A DNA stretch of 64,000 bases. Origin: Stictocephala bisonia. Taxonomy: Eukaryota; Arthropoda; Insecta; Hemiptera; Membracidae. The translations under genes were made by a program, and so were the position numbers. The DNA lies in the NCBI GenBank assembly GCA_035578905.1, contig JAQJVL010000251.1:161615-225614 (forward strand), given 5' to 3'. Positions 32,691 through 46,510 of this stretch are shown here, piece after piece (position 1 is the stretch's first letter; each line of letters begins with the position of its first letter). The notes under the pieces were generated by a model, which worked only from the letters and a program-made list of their open reading frames with translations, did no database searches and was not told the DNA's origin.

Positions 32691-35320
32691 TAATACTTGA
32701 GTTTATTTTCTTCATTTACTGTGAAATCGTAAGGTATGTAAACCACTTTAATTACGTGGTTTGAAAGAATACCTAATTTTCTTCAGATATAGCTTAAGAA
32801 TCACTAGGTTTTTAGTGTTAAATTTAAGAAATTCGATTTTGCTCTAAAAATAAAAGATAATAAAATAACAGTTCTTGTCAAAGAGGGGCTGATTCAAACA
32901 ATAAATTACTAATAATAATATATATTATCAACAAATTCCATGTATGAAGAAGCTAACTATGTTTATTAATAAAGCTATAAATTTAGTAATCTATTTAATT
33001 TAGTAAATTATTGTATTTTTTGTGAAACAAATACAACCAAACATCAACTATATATCACAATACAATATAATTCATGTAGCCCCACTATTGAAGTGGAATT
33101 TCTCATTAGGTGCAAATACAAATTTAAATGAAAATAAACATTATAAATGCAATTAAATCAATAGATGAGCAATAATACTGTTGAAAAACTTTCAGAATAG
33201 ATCCAACCGCATTTTGTGATTATAATATTTAAATAATAAATAAAGAATGTTTACAATATTGCGCAAACCGTGTAACATGCCACTCTTAGCTTTATATTAA
33301 ACAATGGTTTGTGTTCAAAATGCCAATCTCATATTAATTTTGCTTACATAAGAGTGGCACAAGCCAGCCAGAACATTGCACATTCAACTATATGTGTCTT
33401 TGAGTAGAACAATAGGTACCGTGGTACTTCGGGACAGGGATTTAACTGTCGTAAATAAGATGGGTAATGTCCATAACTATAATAACTATTATAAAATGAC
33501 ATTTATCTGACTACAAAAGAAAATTATACTTATTTTCATTGATATTTAAACATGATTACCATAAAATACCTTATAGTATAATAAAGATTAGAAATGAAAC
33601 CTAAGCTTCCTCGTGACTCGTATAAAATCAGGGCATTCCAAAGGACATTTAACGTAGTTCTTCATCATCCCATTCGTACTATAGTTTATTAGATGTAAAC
33701 TATTTATTAGATGTAAAGTTAATCTACAATTTTAGCTCTTCTGTTTTGGTGTTATACACATTGATCTCCAGTCACACACCTAATTCCAAGTTTTGCAACC
33801 AATCAACACTCCACCAGTTAAATTAATACTAGTAGTTTATTAATTAGCGTAGATATGTGCTGGTCAGACACAATATAATTAAAAGTCACAAAACATAAAT
33901 ATATTCTTACAATATAAGTACAAAATGTACAAATATACCACAATACAAGTAAAAAATGCAAAAATACTATAGTAATCAATTTTAGCAAACCACTTTTACT
34001 TTCTTCAACCTAGAGGCATCTACAAGAGGATGGTAACAAGTGTACATTTAGTCTATTTATACATGGTGGAAAAAACATATAGAAATTTTTTCATATCAAC
34101 GTTATTTTTGTCCATATATAATTTGATTATTTAGTTTTTTTAATAATTACGTTCCATAAAGTATAATTTTTGATCAAAATAATTTAAATAGTTAAATAGC
34201 AGAAATGTAATATTGTTCAAATTAGTTGCTTTGTAATTCATATGACCACTACTCTAGAAAGGCAATTAATTTCTCTTGAATAAACCTTTCATTCGATACT
34301 AAACTCTATCTAGGCTTACGTTGAAGATTTGACGCCTAGGGGACACCTGTGTGCGCGTCTGTTAATAAAGAACAGAGGACAATATCAAGAGATACTATAA
34401 TACTACATATAATATTGTTACTATAATAGTCTGTAATGCTCTACGACTTCTTGAAGGAACGTTTTAAGTTTCATTTTCCAGATTGGACCATCATAATGAG
34501 ACTTTGACATTGTCTTATATAATAAAGGTAAGAATAAAGGTAAACGAGAATAGCTGTTATATGGACTGTAACAAAGAGCTGTAACAGTATCATTCTTATA
34601 ACGAACTGCCACATCTGTATTCTCACAATACGAACATTCCAGTAAGTTTCTATTTTATCAGTACTTTGCATAAAAAATAAAAACAAATTTGAAGCTTATT
34701 TTTGTTTCAGTAAACACAGAATGGCAAGCAACCAAGTAACAAAGCTGTAAATCCTAGGTATTGCTGACAGACCAAATGACCCCACATGTATCGGTTTTCG
34801 CTAATATACAACGTAGGAGGATATTTTACGTGTTCTTTATTTTAACTAATAATTTCAAATCCAATACTTTAAAGCTAAATATGTTAATTATTTAATAAAT
34901 ATAATATATTTACTACATATTAACCACCGCATGATATAAAACAATTAGATACATTGATTATTTTCTTGAATATTTGAAAATTTACACGACAATCATGCAA
35001 GTTAAATTATTTCAATGAGAACTGAGATTACATTCAAGTTAAACCTTTTGAACTGTTTGATACCAGTAATATCATATATCCTGTTAAATAAAATAAGATT
35101 GGTGTAAAAGATAAGAACAGCTATTTAGACGAGTACAAAAGAAACAGATATCAACGTTGCTAATTGAAATAACTTCACTATTATACAAATTTACAAAAAT
35201 AAAAATTGATGAACAATACTATACAACTATCAAACTAGTAATGATACATTTAACATACTATTGTAATTTAAATGTTTTCTCATTTTATAAATGCAAAAAA
35301 TCTATCTGCACAGTTACAAT
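32691..35320. other. AT-rich stretch, nothing recognised
   Basis: It is very AT-rich. The minus-strand frames at 34421-34686 have no recognisable motifs. A GC-richer patch near 33360-33450 is unassigned. Confidence 0.55.
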
Positions 35321-35580
35321 TAAATGACGTATAACTTACTGTATAAATGAAGTATAACTTACTGTATAAATGAAGTATAACTTACTGTATAAATGAAGTA
35401 TAACTTACTGTATAAATGAAGTATAACTTACTGTATAAATGAAGTATAACTTACTGTATAAATGAAGTATAACTTACTGTATAAATGAAGTATAACTTAC
35501 TTTATAAATGAAGTATAACTTACTGTATAAATGAAGTATAACTTACTGTATAAATTAAGTATAACTTACTGTATAAATTC
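35321..35580. repeat. 23-bp minisatellite, about 11 copies, at a LINE 3' end
   Basis: The unit GTATAACTTACTGTATAAATGAA repeats almost without change. The array ends where the minus-strand LINE coding region ends, so it is placed as a 3' tail repeat of that LINE. Confidence 0.95.
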
Positions 35581-38500
35581 ACAAAGTAACAAGCTAGTTT
35601 CAATTACCATTTTTACTTTCAAATTTAAATTCCTGAATAAGTTCCCAACATCTTTTCCAAGCACATTGCATAAAGGTTTTGACGGCCCACCAATCCTACA
35701 GTTTAGAAAGCTTTCGAAAGAATCCCAATCTAAAATATTTTCATTAATAACACATTTCCTTCTGTCCGCTAAAATTGGACACCTGGCTAAAAAAATGGTA
35801 AACTGTCTCGTCTTCGTTACAATTGCAAAGAGAACACCTGTAGTTTATGTTGTCTACCCAAGGTTTGAAATTAAGGTAATTAACTCGTCTCTAGCTTTGA
35901 TGGTCCAAGATATAGTGGTTATGTCCGAACTGTTTGCAAATACACTCCTATCCCTGAGGTCAAGGTCGAGAGTAAGATAATACCTGTGATAAACAGACGT
36001 CTTGCCCGCCCCTCGAACTCAGCCCGCCACATAGTTCGCATTACACACACCACGTCCATTATCTGATTACCTAGGTCAGTTTACTACAATTCCACATTTA
36101 CAGCCTAAATTCTGCCATTCTTTGACAGTAAAAGAGTGTTTACTAATACATTCTCTTAGCAAGACATTAAGAAGTCGTTCTAATGGCAATGCAATAACCT
36201 TTAACAAATAGCTAATATTTAACTGAAGTGTGTAAAAATAAATCTTTTCAAAAAAGGTTTCTAAGTAAATGACATAGTTTTGCGTGTTGTGAGGTAACCT
36301 GAACGATTTTTTAACAAAGTATTTTTGAGCCACTTCAAGATCGCAACTTTCCATAAACCCCCAGACTTGAGCCCCATAACACACAATTGACCTTACATTA
36401 CCTTGATATTCAACGGTACTTTACTGTTAATAACAAAACTAGACCACGCCCTAACGATTGCTGGCCTAGAGACTGCCTCTTCAGCTTGGAAATGTTGCTT
36501 AAACGATAATTACTTTGTAAAATAAATTTCAAGATATTTATACTCATTAACAATCTCAATTTGCTCCTCCCTATACCAAAACTCTCATTTCTACATGATT
36601 GCCCTCCCTTTCTAAAAATCATTACTTTAGACTTGCTCAGATTTAATTTTAAATTCCAAACTTCACAATAACTTCGCAATTTTCTTGTCATGTGCTGTAA
36701 GCTAGTAGACGAAGGTATATAATAAAAATATCGTCGGCGTACATTGACAAATTACAACCTTACTGCTCCAAAAATTACAACCTCCACCCAGTACTTCTGG
36801 TAAAGCATTAACAAACAAACAGAACATAAGGACTAAGAATACAGCCTTACATTACACCCTTACTGGTATCAAAGCAACTTGTGATCCCACTTTCACATCC
36901 AACTTGCCACTGTAGTTGCCTGGTAATAATTTCTTAAAATCTTTCTCAGTTTTGTACTGATCCCCAATCCAGGTAGTTTGTATATGAGAGCTTTTCTGTC
37001 AATAGTGTTAAACGCTGACGAAAAATCAACAAAAAAAGTGTAAAGTTTTCCTTTTCTCGGATCTACTGTAGTTTTAACTTAACCATTGCACTCAAGGTAA
37101 ATATATTGTCCAAAGTTGAATAACCCTACCTAAACCCCTTCTGGCTTTCTGTCAAGATATGCAATGTTCGTTTACCCAACATTGTAATCTATTGTGTAAC
37201 AGACTAATAAATAATTTTCCTATGCAATCTATAAAGGACAGACCACGATAATTTTCCACTGCAAAAACATCTCCTTTCTTATATAATGGATAAACTATGG
37301 ATTTTTTTTAACTGATTAGAATTTTTCCTTTTGAATAAATACTGTTAAAAATTTAAATAAGTATGATTAAACCGTTCTCAGACATATTCTTGTAAAACTC
37401 ATAGGGAATCCTATCATAGCCTGGGGCCTTGTTATTTTTAACTTTACTTAATGTATATTTAGTTCCTCAAGTGAGAATTCTTTATTTAATGTCTCATTTC
37501 AAATGAAATGTTCTGCATAGCTAATTGAATCTGAAAGTAAAGGAGGGCTTAATACATTTTTTAAATTGGGCAAACCAGGCTGCAGGTGAAATTTAAATTC
37601 CAATATTGTTGTCATCTTTCGATTTGAAACTGTAAATAGCTTTCCAGTAACCTTTAACAGATATTTCATTTATACTTACTGTTAAACTTTCATAAAACTA
37701 AATTTTTTCCTATTACACAATAACCTATAACATTTTCTCACACCATAAAATGTTGCTTTTGTTTCAGCTGAATTGAATTTACAAAATAAATTTAGCTGCT
37801 TAAAAACAAGCTTTCTTAATTTTAAACACTCGAAACCAAACCATGGTTGTTTACCCACTAAGTTAATCTTAGAGTTGATTGACAGCTTACTACTAGCGGT
37901 ACTTACCACTATATTAGCTATGTTAACAATATTGGTCTGATTGGCCACCAGTGTGACATGAGTAATTGTTTGACTTATCTTAGTAGCGTAATTGACTTTG
38001 TCATTATTTGACCACTTAAGCCTAGGTAACAAAGACAGTACTTCGGCCTTACCCTCACCCAATCGAAAGGACTGTTAACTATGAATTTTAATTGTACAGG
38101 CAAGTGGTCTGAACCAGGAGAAGACAATACTTCAAAATCAAGAACCAAATGTAAACAATTTATTAATACAGCTGCTTTGTCAATAACTGAATTTCCACTT
38201 ACACAAGTGTGAATTCACCCTTGGAATGACCTTTACTCCTCTCATTTAATAATACTAAACCTAAATGTCAAACAAATCGAGCAGTTCATTTCCGTTACTG
38301 TTACTTATTACATCTTTGGAATTTCTGTGGTCGAAAAAGTATTTACTCACATTTTATATTTCCCCATTTTGAGAGCTTTGCTTGTTATTTATACGTCCCT
38401 TACAATCACCTAAAATTACTAAATTATCTAATATATTTTTTTCCAAAATCATAACTAAGCTATTAAAATCCCTACAACAGTAATTTAAGTTCAAATAAAG

Positions 38501-38860
38501 AGGTAACAATGTTAATTTATTTTGACTAACGCTACTGACATTTTTAACCTTAAGAGAATTTTCAGCTATTCATTCAAGAATATTGGTAAAAAAGGAATTC
38601 TTATTAATCATGTACACCTCCTATACACATCCCAAAATTAGCCACTTTAGTAGCATACTGAATATGTATCTTAAAATTATTACTAAATGTATTTTTAATT
38701 AATGCCCTAACATTCTCTGAGCAAAACGTATCTATTAAAATAACTAAATAAATAAAACAATTTAAAATTTTACAAAATAAACATCACTAACCTTACTCTT
38801 GAGACCATGAACATTGTAACATAAAACACTACAATCATTTTTTGTGCCTACATTATTTCT
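35581..38860 (-). pseudogene. LINE ORF2 pseudogene (endonuclease, reverse transcriptase)
   Basis: Endonuclease remnants, in order, are SVLCYNVHGLKSK near 38830, VILGDCKGRINN near 38400 and SDHLPVQL near 38105. The linker has GKQPWFGFECLKLRK near 37830. RT blocks follow: NNKAPGYDRIPYEFY near 37420, FVDFSSAFNTIDRKAL near 37010, the catalytic box LSMYADDIF with YADD at 36730-36741, and LNLSKSKVMIFRK near 36630. Then come CYGAQVWGF (36350-36384) and RCSLCNCNEDETVYHF near 35830, a Cys/His pattern typical of ORF2 ends. The protein would nick target DNA and copy the element's RNA. The YADD box is intact but multiple frame breaks between blocks make the copy dead. Confidence 0.9.
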
Positions 38861-39190
38861 GAGGTGTCCTTCTGGTGGTGGATTGGTGCCCCTCCTTTTG
38901 ATGGTGCCTCTTTGCCAGGCATTGGTTGCATCCCCGGTGTGTTGGTCGGATATATCTGCTGGCCTTGTGGTTGCTTTTGCTCCACACCGTGTTTCAAGTT
39001 GGCCAGAAGCTCACTGAAGTCGTGGTTGAAGATTATCTGCAGCCTGTCACATCCGTCCTGCCGTCTTGCCATCAGTCTTCCTCCCAGGTGAAGCGGTCCC
39101 GTTCAATGGTCATATGATCGAAGAACAGTGGCATCCGTCGACCTCCAGCCACCCGCTCCACTTCGGACCTCACTGCTATAAGAAAAGAGC
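38848..39190 (-). pseudogene. LINE ORF1 C-terminal fragment
   Basis: The minus-strand frame contains SEVERVAGGRRMPLFFDH and MTIERDRFTWEED near 39080-39180. After a break it continues as 74 codons rich in Q, P and G (PMPGKEAPSKGGAPIHHQK), ending at 38848. It lies just upstream of the endonuclease start, where ORF1 should end. The bulk of ORF1 is missing because the satellite begins at 39195. No zinc knuckle or coiled coil is visible in what remains. Confidence 0.5.
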
Positions 39191-39194
39191 GTTT

Positions 39195-42100
39195 TTCTCT
39201 CAGCAGATAACAGGCTGATATGCCGACACTGTGGAACACTCCCCTCATTACGGGTAGTGACGATCACAACGTACGTTATACCTATCAACGTCTTTAACTA
39301 CTCTTGATATACTCGTTATAGAGATTACATCGTTGTAACATGATGTATTAGACATGCCACGCACTCACTACGATGTATTTCTCTCAGCAGATAACAGGCT
39401 GATATGCCGACACTGTGGAACACTCCCCTCATTACGGGTACTGACAATCACAACGTACGTTATACCTATCAACGTCTTTAACTACTCTTGATATACTCGT
39501 TATAGAGATTACATCGTTGTAACAAGATAACAGGCTGATATGCCGACACTGTGGAACACTTCCCTCATTACGGGTAGTGACGATCACAACGTACGTTATA
39601 CCTATCAAAGTCTTTAACTACTCTTTGTTATACTCGTTATAGAGATTACATCGTTGTAACATGATGTATTAGACATTCCACGCACTCACTACGATGTATT
39701 TCTCTCAGCAGATAACAGGCTGATATGCCGACACTGTGGAAAACTCCCCTCATTACGGGTAGTGACGATCACAACGTACGTTATACCTATCAACGTCTTT
39801 AACTACTCTTTGTTATACTCGTTATAGAGATTACATCGTTGTAACAAGATAACAGGCTGATATGCCGACACTGTGGAAAACTCCCCTCATTACGGGTAGT
39901 GACGATAACAACGTACGTTATACCTATCATCGTCTTTAACTACTCTTTGTTATACTCGTTATAGAGATTACATCGTTGTAACAAGATAACAGGCTGATAT
40001 GCCGACACTGTGGAACCTTCCCCTCATTAAGGGTAGTGACGATCACAACGTACGTTATACCTATCAACGTCTTTAACTACTCTTGGTATACTCGTTATAG
40101 AGATTACATCGTTGTAACAAGATAACAGGCTGATATGCCGACACTGTGGAACACTCCCCTCATTACGGGTAGTGACGATCACAACGTACGTTATACCTAT
40201 CAAAGTCTTTAACTACTCTTTGTTATATTTGTTACAGATATTACATCGTTGTAACAAGATAACAGGCTGATATGCCGACACTGTGGAACACTCCCCTCAT
40301 TACGGGTAATGACGATCACAACGTACGTTATACCTATCAACGTCTTTACCTACTCTTTGTTATACTCGTTATAGAGATTACATCGTTGTAACAAGATAAC
40401 AGGCTGATATGCCGACACTGTGGAACACTCCCCTCATTACGGGTAGTAACGATCACAACGTACATTATACCTATCAACGTATTTAACTACTCTTTGTTAT
40501 ACTCATTATAGAGATTACATCGTTGTAACAAGATAACAGGCTGATATGCCGACACTGTGGAACACTCCCCTCATTACGGGTAGTGACGATCACAACGTAC
40601 GTTATACCTATCAACGTCTTTAACTACTCTTTGTTATAATCGTTATAGAAATTAAATCGTTGTAACAAGATAACAGGCTGATATGCCGACACTGTGGAAC
40701 ACTCCCCTCATTACGGGTAGTGACGATCTCAACGTACGTTATACCTATCAAAGTCTTTAACTACTCTTTGTTATATTCGTTATAGAGATTACATCGTTGT
40801 AACAAGATAACAGGCTGATATGCCGACACTGTGGAACACTCCCCTCATTACAGGTAGTGACGATCACAACGTACGTTATACCTATCAAAGTCTTTAACTA
40901 CTCTTTGTTATGTTCGTTATAGAGATTACATCGTTGTAACAAGATAACAGGCTGATATGCCGACACTGTGGAACACTCCCCTCATTACGGGTAGTGACGA
41001 TCACAGCGTACGTTATACCTAACAACGTCTTTAACTACTCTTTGTTATACTTGTTATAGAGATTAAATCGTTGTAACATGATGTATTAGACATGCCACGC
41101 ACTCACTACGATGTATTTATCTCAGCAGATAACAGGCTGATATGACGACACTGTAGAACTCTCCCCTCATTAGGGGTAGTGACGATCACAATGTATGTTA
41201 TACCTATCAAAGTCTTTAACTACTCTTTGTTATATTCGTTATAGAGGTTACATCGTTGTAACAAGATAACAGGCTGATATGCCGACACTGTGGAACACTC
41301 CCCTCATTACGGGTAATGACGATCACAACGTACGTTATACCTATCAACGTCTTTAACTACTCTTTGTTATATTCGTTATAGAGATTACATCGTTGTAACA
41401 AGATAACAGGCTGATATGCCGACACTGTGGAACACTCCCCTCATTACGGGTAGTGACGATCTCAACGTACGTTATACCTATCAAAGTCTTTAACTACTCT
41501 TTGTTATATTCGTTATAGAGATTACATCGTTGTAACAAGATAACAGGCTGATATGCCGACACTGTGGAACACTCCCCTCATTACGGGTAGTGACGATCAC
41601 AGCGTACGTTATACCTAACAACGTCTTTAACTACTCTTTGTTATACTTGTTATAGAGATTACATCGTTGTAACATGATGTATTAGACATGCCACGCACTC
41701 ACTACGATGTATTTATCTCAGCAGATAACAGGCTGATATGACGACACTGTGGAACTCTCCCCTCATTAGGGGTAGTGACGATCACAATGTATGTTATACC
41801 TATCAAAGTCTTTAACTACTCTTTGTTATATTCGTTATAGAGGTTACATCGTTGTAACAAGATAACAGGCTGATATGCCGACACTGTGGAACACTCCCCT
41901 CATTACGGGTAATGACGATCACAACGTACGTTATACCTATCAACGTCTTTAACTACTCTTTGTTATATTCGTTATAGAGATTACATCGTTGTAACAAGAT
42001 AACAGGCTGATATGCCGACACTGTGGAACACTCCCCTCATTACGGGTAGTGACGATCACAACGTACGTTTTACCTATCAATGTCTTTAACTACTCTTTGT

Positions 42101-42306
42101 TTTATTCGTTATAGAGATTACATCGTTGTAACAAGGTAACAGGCTGATATGCCGACACTGTGGAACACTCCCCACATTACGGGTAGTGACGATCACAACG
42201 TACGTTATACCAATCAATGTCTTTAACTACTCTTTGTTATACTCGTTATAGAGATTACATCGTTGTAACATGATGTATTATGCCACGCACTCACTACGAT
42301 GTATTT
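39195..42306. repeat. Satellite array, 136/137-bp and 184/185-bp units, about 21 copies
   Basis: Units begin at GATAACAGGCTGATATGCC: 39206, 39390, 39526, 39711, 39848, 39985 and so on to about 42133. Short units are 136-137 bp. Long units carry an extra 48 bp (TGATGTATTAGACATGCCAC ... CTCTCAGCA). A higher-order segment of 596 bp, one long plus three short units, is duplicated: diagnostic GATATGACGACACTG units start at 41128 and 41724. The array joins the LINE's 5' side without a gap. Confidence 0.97.
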
Positions 42307-44114
42307 TTTTGATAAAATCTAAGTTAAATTAAGATGTTAAATGATTGTTTAGAAAAATAATATGATTTAATTTTAAAATCTCCTACTGCCTTATTTGTAA
42401 ACACATTTTACAATAGTTCAAAATACATTAAGAGGTCACCAATGAAACGTGAATGTACATATTTTATTTATTTTGTTCCCTACGTATTGTCATGTTTTAA
42501 ATAGTTTTTCAACTTTATCATTTCGATGTTAAATTCTCTCTAAAATTCTATTTAGTACTGAAATGGCTACTATTGAATTGTTATATTGTTAGTGTCGGTA
42601 ATTTTAAGTTTTAATTAGAACTATTGCATTGATAAGTTTGCTTATTCGTGTTGAGCTAACCTAGAGGTATCACGAGATTAATCTACTATCTTATATAGTA
42701 AAGTTATGACCAAGCTATTGTAAATGTTCCTTACAAAGAAACAAACTACCAATAAATTGCCTTGACTTTGGCTGTACTTCCGATAGTTTTATTTTTTTTA
42801 GCTTACCAACTTATATAAATATTTATGAATATATTCCGATACAAATAGAGAATTCTTATCACTAATCCAATCTGGTTCGAATCATACAAGTTATTATATA
42901 CTGTACAAGAGATATTAACATTTATATTACCTTCTAAGTTATTTGCTAGCATAACGAATAACCTTTACAGTAATTACTGCATGATATATTTTAAAAGTGA
43001 TTTACACGTAATTTCGCCAGGTGTAAAAAGGTGACTAGCAGGTGACACGTTTGCTAGTTTTATATTCTGTTGATTTATTACATTACGTTCACCACCCTTC
43101 TATCAACTACGTATATTCCGATAGGAGAGACCCCTTCATTCTCAACGTAAATTACGTTTAGTACACATATAAAAACTCCAATATATAACTTAACAATTCA
43201 TTCGATTTATTGTAGAGTAGAATGTACCATCACTAATATTAAATTACAGAACTCTTTTAACATACGTATTTCAAATGTGTCATCAATAAAGCGCAAAGAA
43301 AATCAAAGCATATTTAAATTAATTTTCAATTCAATTGACTAATTCAATCATTTAGAACTTAATTGTATGTAGTGTAAACAAATATTGTTAATTAATGAAA
43401 ATTGCCAATTTTAAGTGGTGTACACAAAATTAACATTGCTACTATTTCTATCATAGTTAATTAAAAAATAATTTTTTTATTCGTTTTTGTTAATTTAGTT
43501 AATTTGCTACACAACAAATTTATTCGTTGTTGTTTTTGTTATTGAATGTTATTGAACTTATACCCGAAAACTTATATAATTAATCCAAAATTTTGTATAA
43601 ATAAATACTAATTACAATTTCGTGCAGTATATGCGACAAGCCATTTTTATTTAATTCAAATTAATGCAAGTTAAAAACTTTAACATAAATGGCATTAACA
43701 TTAATTTAGTAGCCATTTTATTTAAGTTTTATGTTATATTATATGTTTTTCCTACATCTAAGAACAAACGCCGGTCATCCAACAAACGTAATTGGCTGTT
43801 AAAAGAAAACTACCCACAGGTCTGACGGGAGATGAGGGTAAGAAGGTAAAGTTTGTGACTGGAAAACTGTGGAGGGCCCTTAAAACTTTTTACATCTTTA
43901 AAAGTACTAATCGGAATTGAAGAACTGTGTTCCTTCCAATAAAATCGTCAGCAATTTTTTTTTTTAATTGGTTTATTTGTGTAGAACTGTTTTAGTTCCT
44001 ATTTAAATTCATGATGAAGCATGAGTAAATGTGAATACTCAATCATGCGTGTACATCTTTATTAAAACTTGAGTTAAACAGTACATAGTCGCAAAAGATG
44101 AGTTATTCATAATA
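42307..44114. other. AT-rich stretch, nothing recognised
   Basis: No ORF, RNA or strong repeat was supported. Confidence 0.55.
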
Positions 44115-44327
44115 TTCGTGACACTCAGTCCACTCCCTTAAATCAACATCCTACTACCCAACATGGACACCCCACACTTCTCTTAATAGTGTCCACGCCG
44201 ATAGCAACCACTGAGCGGACGCCTAATCGGTATTAAAAGGACCGAATGTAGGGCATATCGTCTACAATCTCCACAACACTTTGTCCTTAAGTAGCTGAGT
44301 TTTAGCAATGCGCCACCAGTAATGACA
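44115..44327 (-). mobile_element. SINE family copy (head A), head half only
   Basis: The minus strand matches the first half of the SINE at 48.6-48.8 kb (GGTGGCGCATTGCT, AGGACAAAGTGTTGTGGAGA, GTTGCTATCGGCGTGG). The tail half is missing. Confidence 0.75.
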
Positions 44328-45404
44328 AACCTTGTGGACATCCTCAGACCAGAGGCATCAACTAAAGAATGGAAACTATTGGTCAACTGCTACATTTATT
44401 TCAACTGTCTACTAACTCGTCACTCGTGATGTTGGCTGGAATCGCCAAATTGGCGACTACTAAAATATTATTGTCTAATTATTGCTGTCGGGCACTTCTG
44501 TTATTATATTTTCTAAAAATATATAATGAAACACTATTTTGGAATCAATATTAAATATTTAATTGCTTGTTCATAATACGACAGTTTAGAATGTCTAAAT
44601 GTTCATTGAATTTATAAAAACTGTGGGTACAATGGTGTAGGTGATTTTCTCCATTTGTTATTTCAGGTTTTTATTTTTAAAAGCAGATAAGGGGGTACAT
44701 ATTTTGTTAAAATGTATAGCCAGACTTATTTTAAACATATTAGAATTAACTATTAGAGTTAATCCATAATATTTCAGAATTATTTACTTTATATAATAGA
44801 TAATTCAATTTAGTTATTGGGTGTAAAATGTTGAACAACAAAGTCATTGAAAGTTAGTTTTTGTCAATATTGAACAATGTTTTCTAGGATGTACACACTT
44901 GGACTATGAATACATATTACTAAGCCACTCACAATTCAGTTGATTAATACATTAAAACTCTGTTTAACGATATTATAATGAAACTTTTTCTATTTAAAAT
45001 AAACAGAGTTTAGAAAGTAAAGGATCACATTTATTTAAACAACCCTCATAAACCACAGAGAGGGAAGTGCATTTCCTTTGTGGCCACGTGACTTTGAATT
45101 GGATTGAATAAAGCAAGTCTCCACTCTCAACATTTCCCTCTACACTGAGCCCGCTCTGGAGACCAATTTGAATGGAGGCTGGTTCAGGCTTTCATCTGTC
45201 ATCAAATGTAGGAATGTCATCAAATGGAATAAGTGAATTAGTTATATAACATTTTTCTTATTTTTATGATCCAACAATTAACTGTAAAAGTTGTGTTAGA
45301 TAAGTTGTATAATATATCACCTTTACTAACACTAGCACTAGTAAATAGTATATATACCTAAGTTTATCTGTACATTTTGTTTGAAGAACAGTAATTAACT
45401 ATCT
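44328..45404. other. AT-rich stretch, nothing recognised
   Basis: A GC-richer patch at about 45045-45200 is unassigned. Confidence 0.55.
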
Positions 45405-45534
45405 CTTTTTATAATATTACTACAAGATCACTACTTTTTATAATATTACCACAAGATCATTACTTTTTATAATATTACTACAAGATCATTATTTTTATAA
45501 TATTACTACAAGATCATTACTTTTTAGAATATTA
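45405..45534. repeat. 29-bp minisatellite, about 4.5 copies
   Basis: The unit CTTTTTATAATATTACTACA AGATCATTA repeats from 45405; one copy is 1-2 bp shorter. Confidence 0.92.
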
Positions 45535-46510
45535 TTGTGTACTCATTGGTAAATATGTTCCAATGTAAAAGTGTAAACTTTTATTCTATATAATAACTAC
45601 TTGACGATTATTTGTATTTTCATGACGCCTTATTGAACCACTATGGAAACTTGACTACTTTCCCTTAAGTTACAGAAGGCACAGGATTGTTGGCACAATA
45701 CCCAAGCATACTTTATAATAGACTATCTGACATCCCTTGTCTCGCTAAAGGGTGGTTCTCTACACATGCTTATCCTTACCTCCGTGGTTCTCTCTAAACA
45801 TCAATCACATCAATATAAAAGCTCAGCCTTCTGCCGATCTTATCTATGACAAAGTTTTATAGTCCCGAAAGTCTACCTTTAGGGGGATTCAAACTAGTAC
45901 AATCATACCAGAGTTAGTAGAAAATACCTTAAATATTTCACAAGAAAACCAAATCAGCCAAGCTTTTGTGTAATGTTTCTGTTTATTGTATCAGCTGTTA
46001 TTAATCATTAAATCGATGCTAATGTTACTCATATGAAAAAATCAATTCTTTGGTTCTGGAGTTTTCGTGGCGGGATGTAAGTATACCTGATAGTGACCAT
46101 TTGTAATTAAAAAAAAGGAAAAAACTGTATTGCTTACTATATTAAAAACATAAATTTTATTTTCTGTTTCTGTGTTATATTCATGAACAATTGAATGAAC
46201 GTGAGGTAGTTTGAGGCGTCATAGCAGACCTTTTTATTAATCCGTAATGCCTTTTATGAGTGGACTTCCTTGAAAATGCATATGCAATAAAAATTATTAG
46301 AGCTCTTCTTGTTTTTGATTATCAAAGTCGATCAGACATCACCAGAAAAATCTATTGACACACGGAATACAGAGAACAATAATAAATTATTCTCAATTGA
46401 AGCGTGTATATCTTTAAAACAAATCAATATTGACAAGAATTACTTTCAATGTTTGGGTGTTGGAAGTTTTACATCTAATTATTAAAAGTGAAGTTAAATT
46501 CAATAACTCT
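45535..46510. other. AT-rich stretch, nothing recognised
   Basis: About 45640-45850 is moderately GC-richer without a recognisable gene. Confidence 0.5.

Larger units (their letters stand above)
35581..39190 (-). mobile_element. APE-type LINE, full-length layout but decayed
   Basis: Read on the minus strand from about 39190 down to 35581, it shows the end of an ORF1, an apurinic endonuclease domain, a linker, a reverse transcriptase domain and a C-terminal zinc-knuckle-like segment. It is bordered by a 137-bp satellite at its 5' side and a 23-bp array at its 3' side. Frameshifts and stops break both ORFs. The domain order fits the Jockey/CR1/I-like group; the exact clade is not decided here. 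Confidence 0.88.

Noticed and set aside
35531..35980. 149-codon plus-strand ORF
   Set aside because: Shadow of the minus-strand LINE C-terminus and its 23-bp tail repeat.
39195..42306. CUGAUAUGCCGACACUGUGGAA in each satellite unit as a hammerhead
   Set aside because: The core would need CUGANGA and GAAA; the unit has CUGAUAU and mostly GGAAC, and no helices fit.
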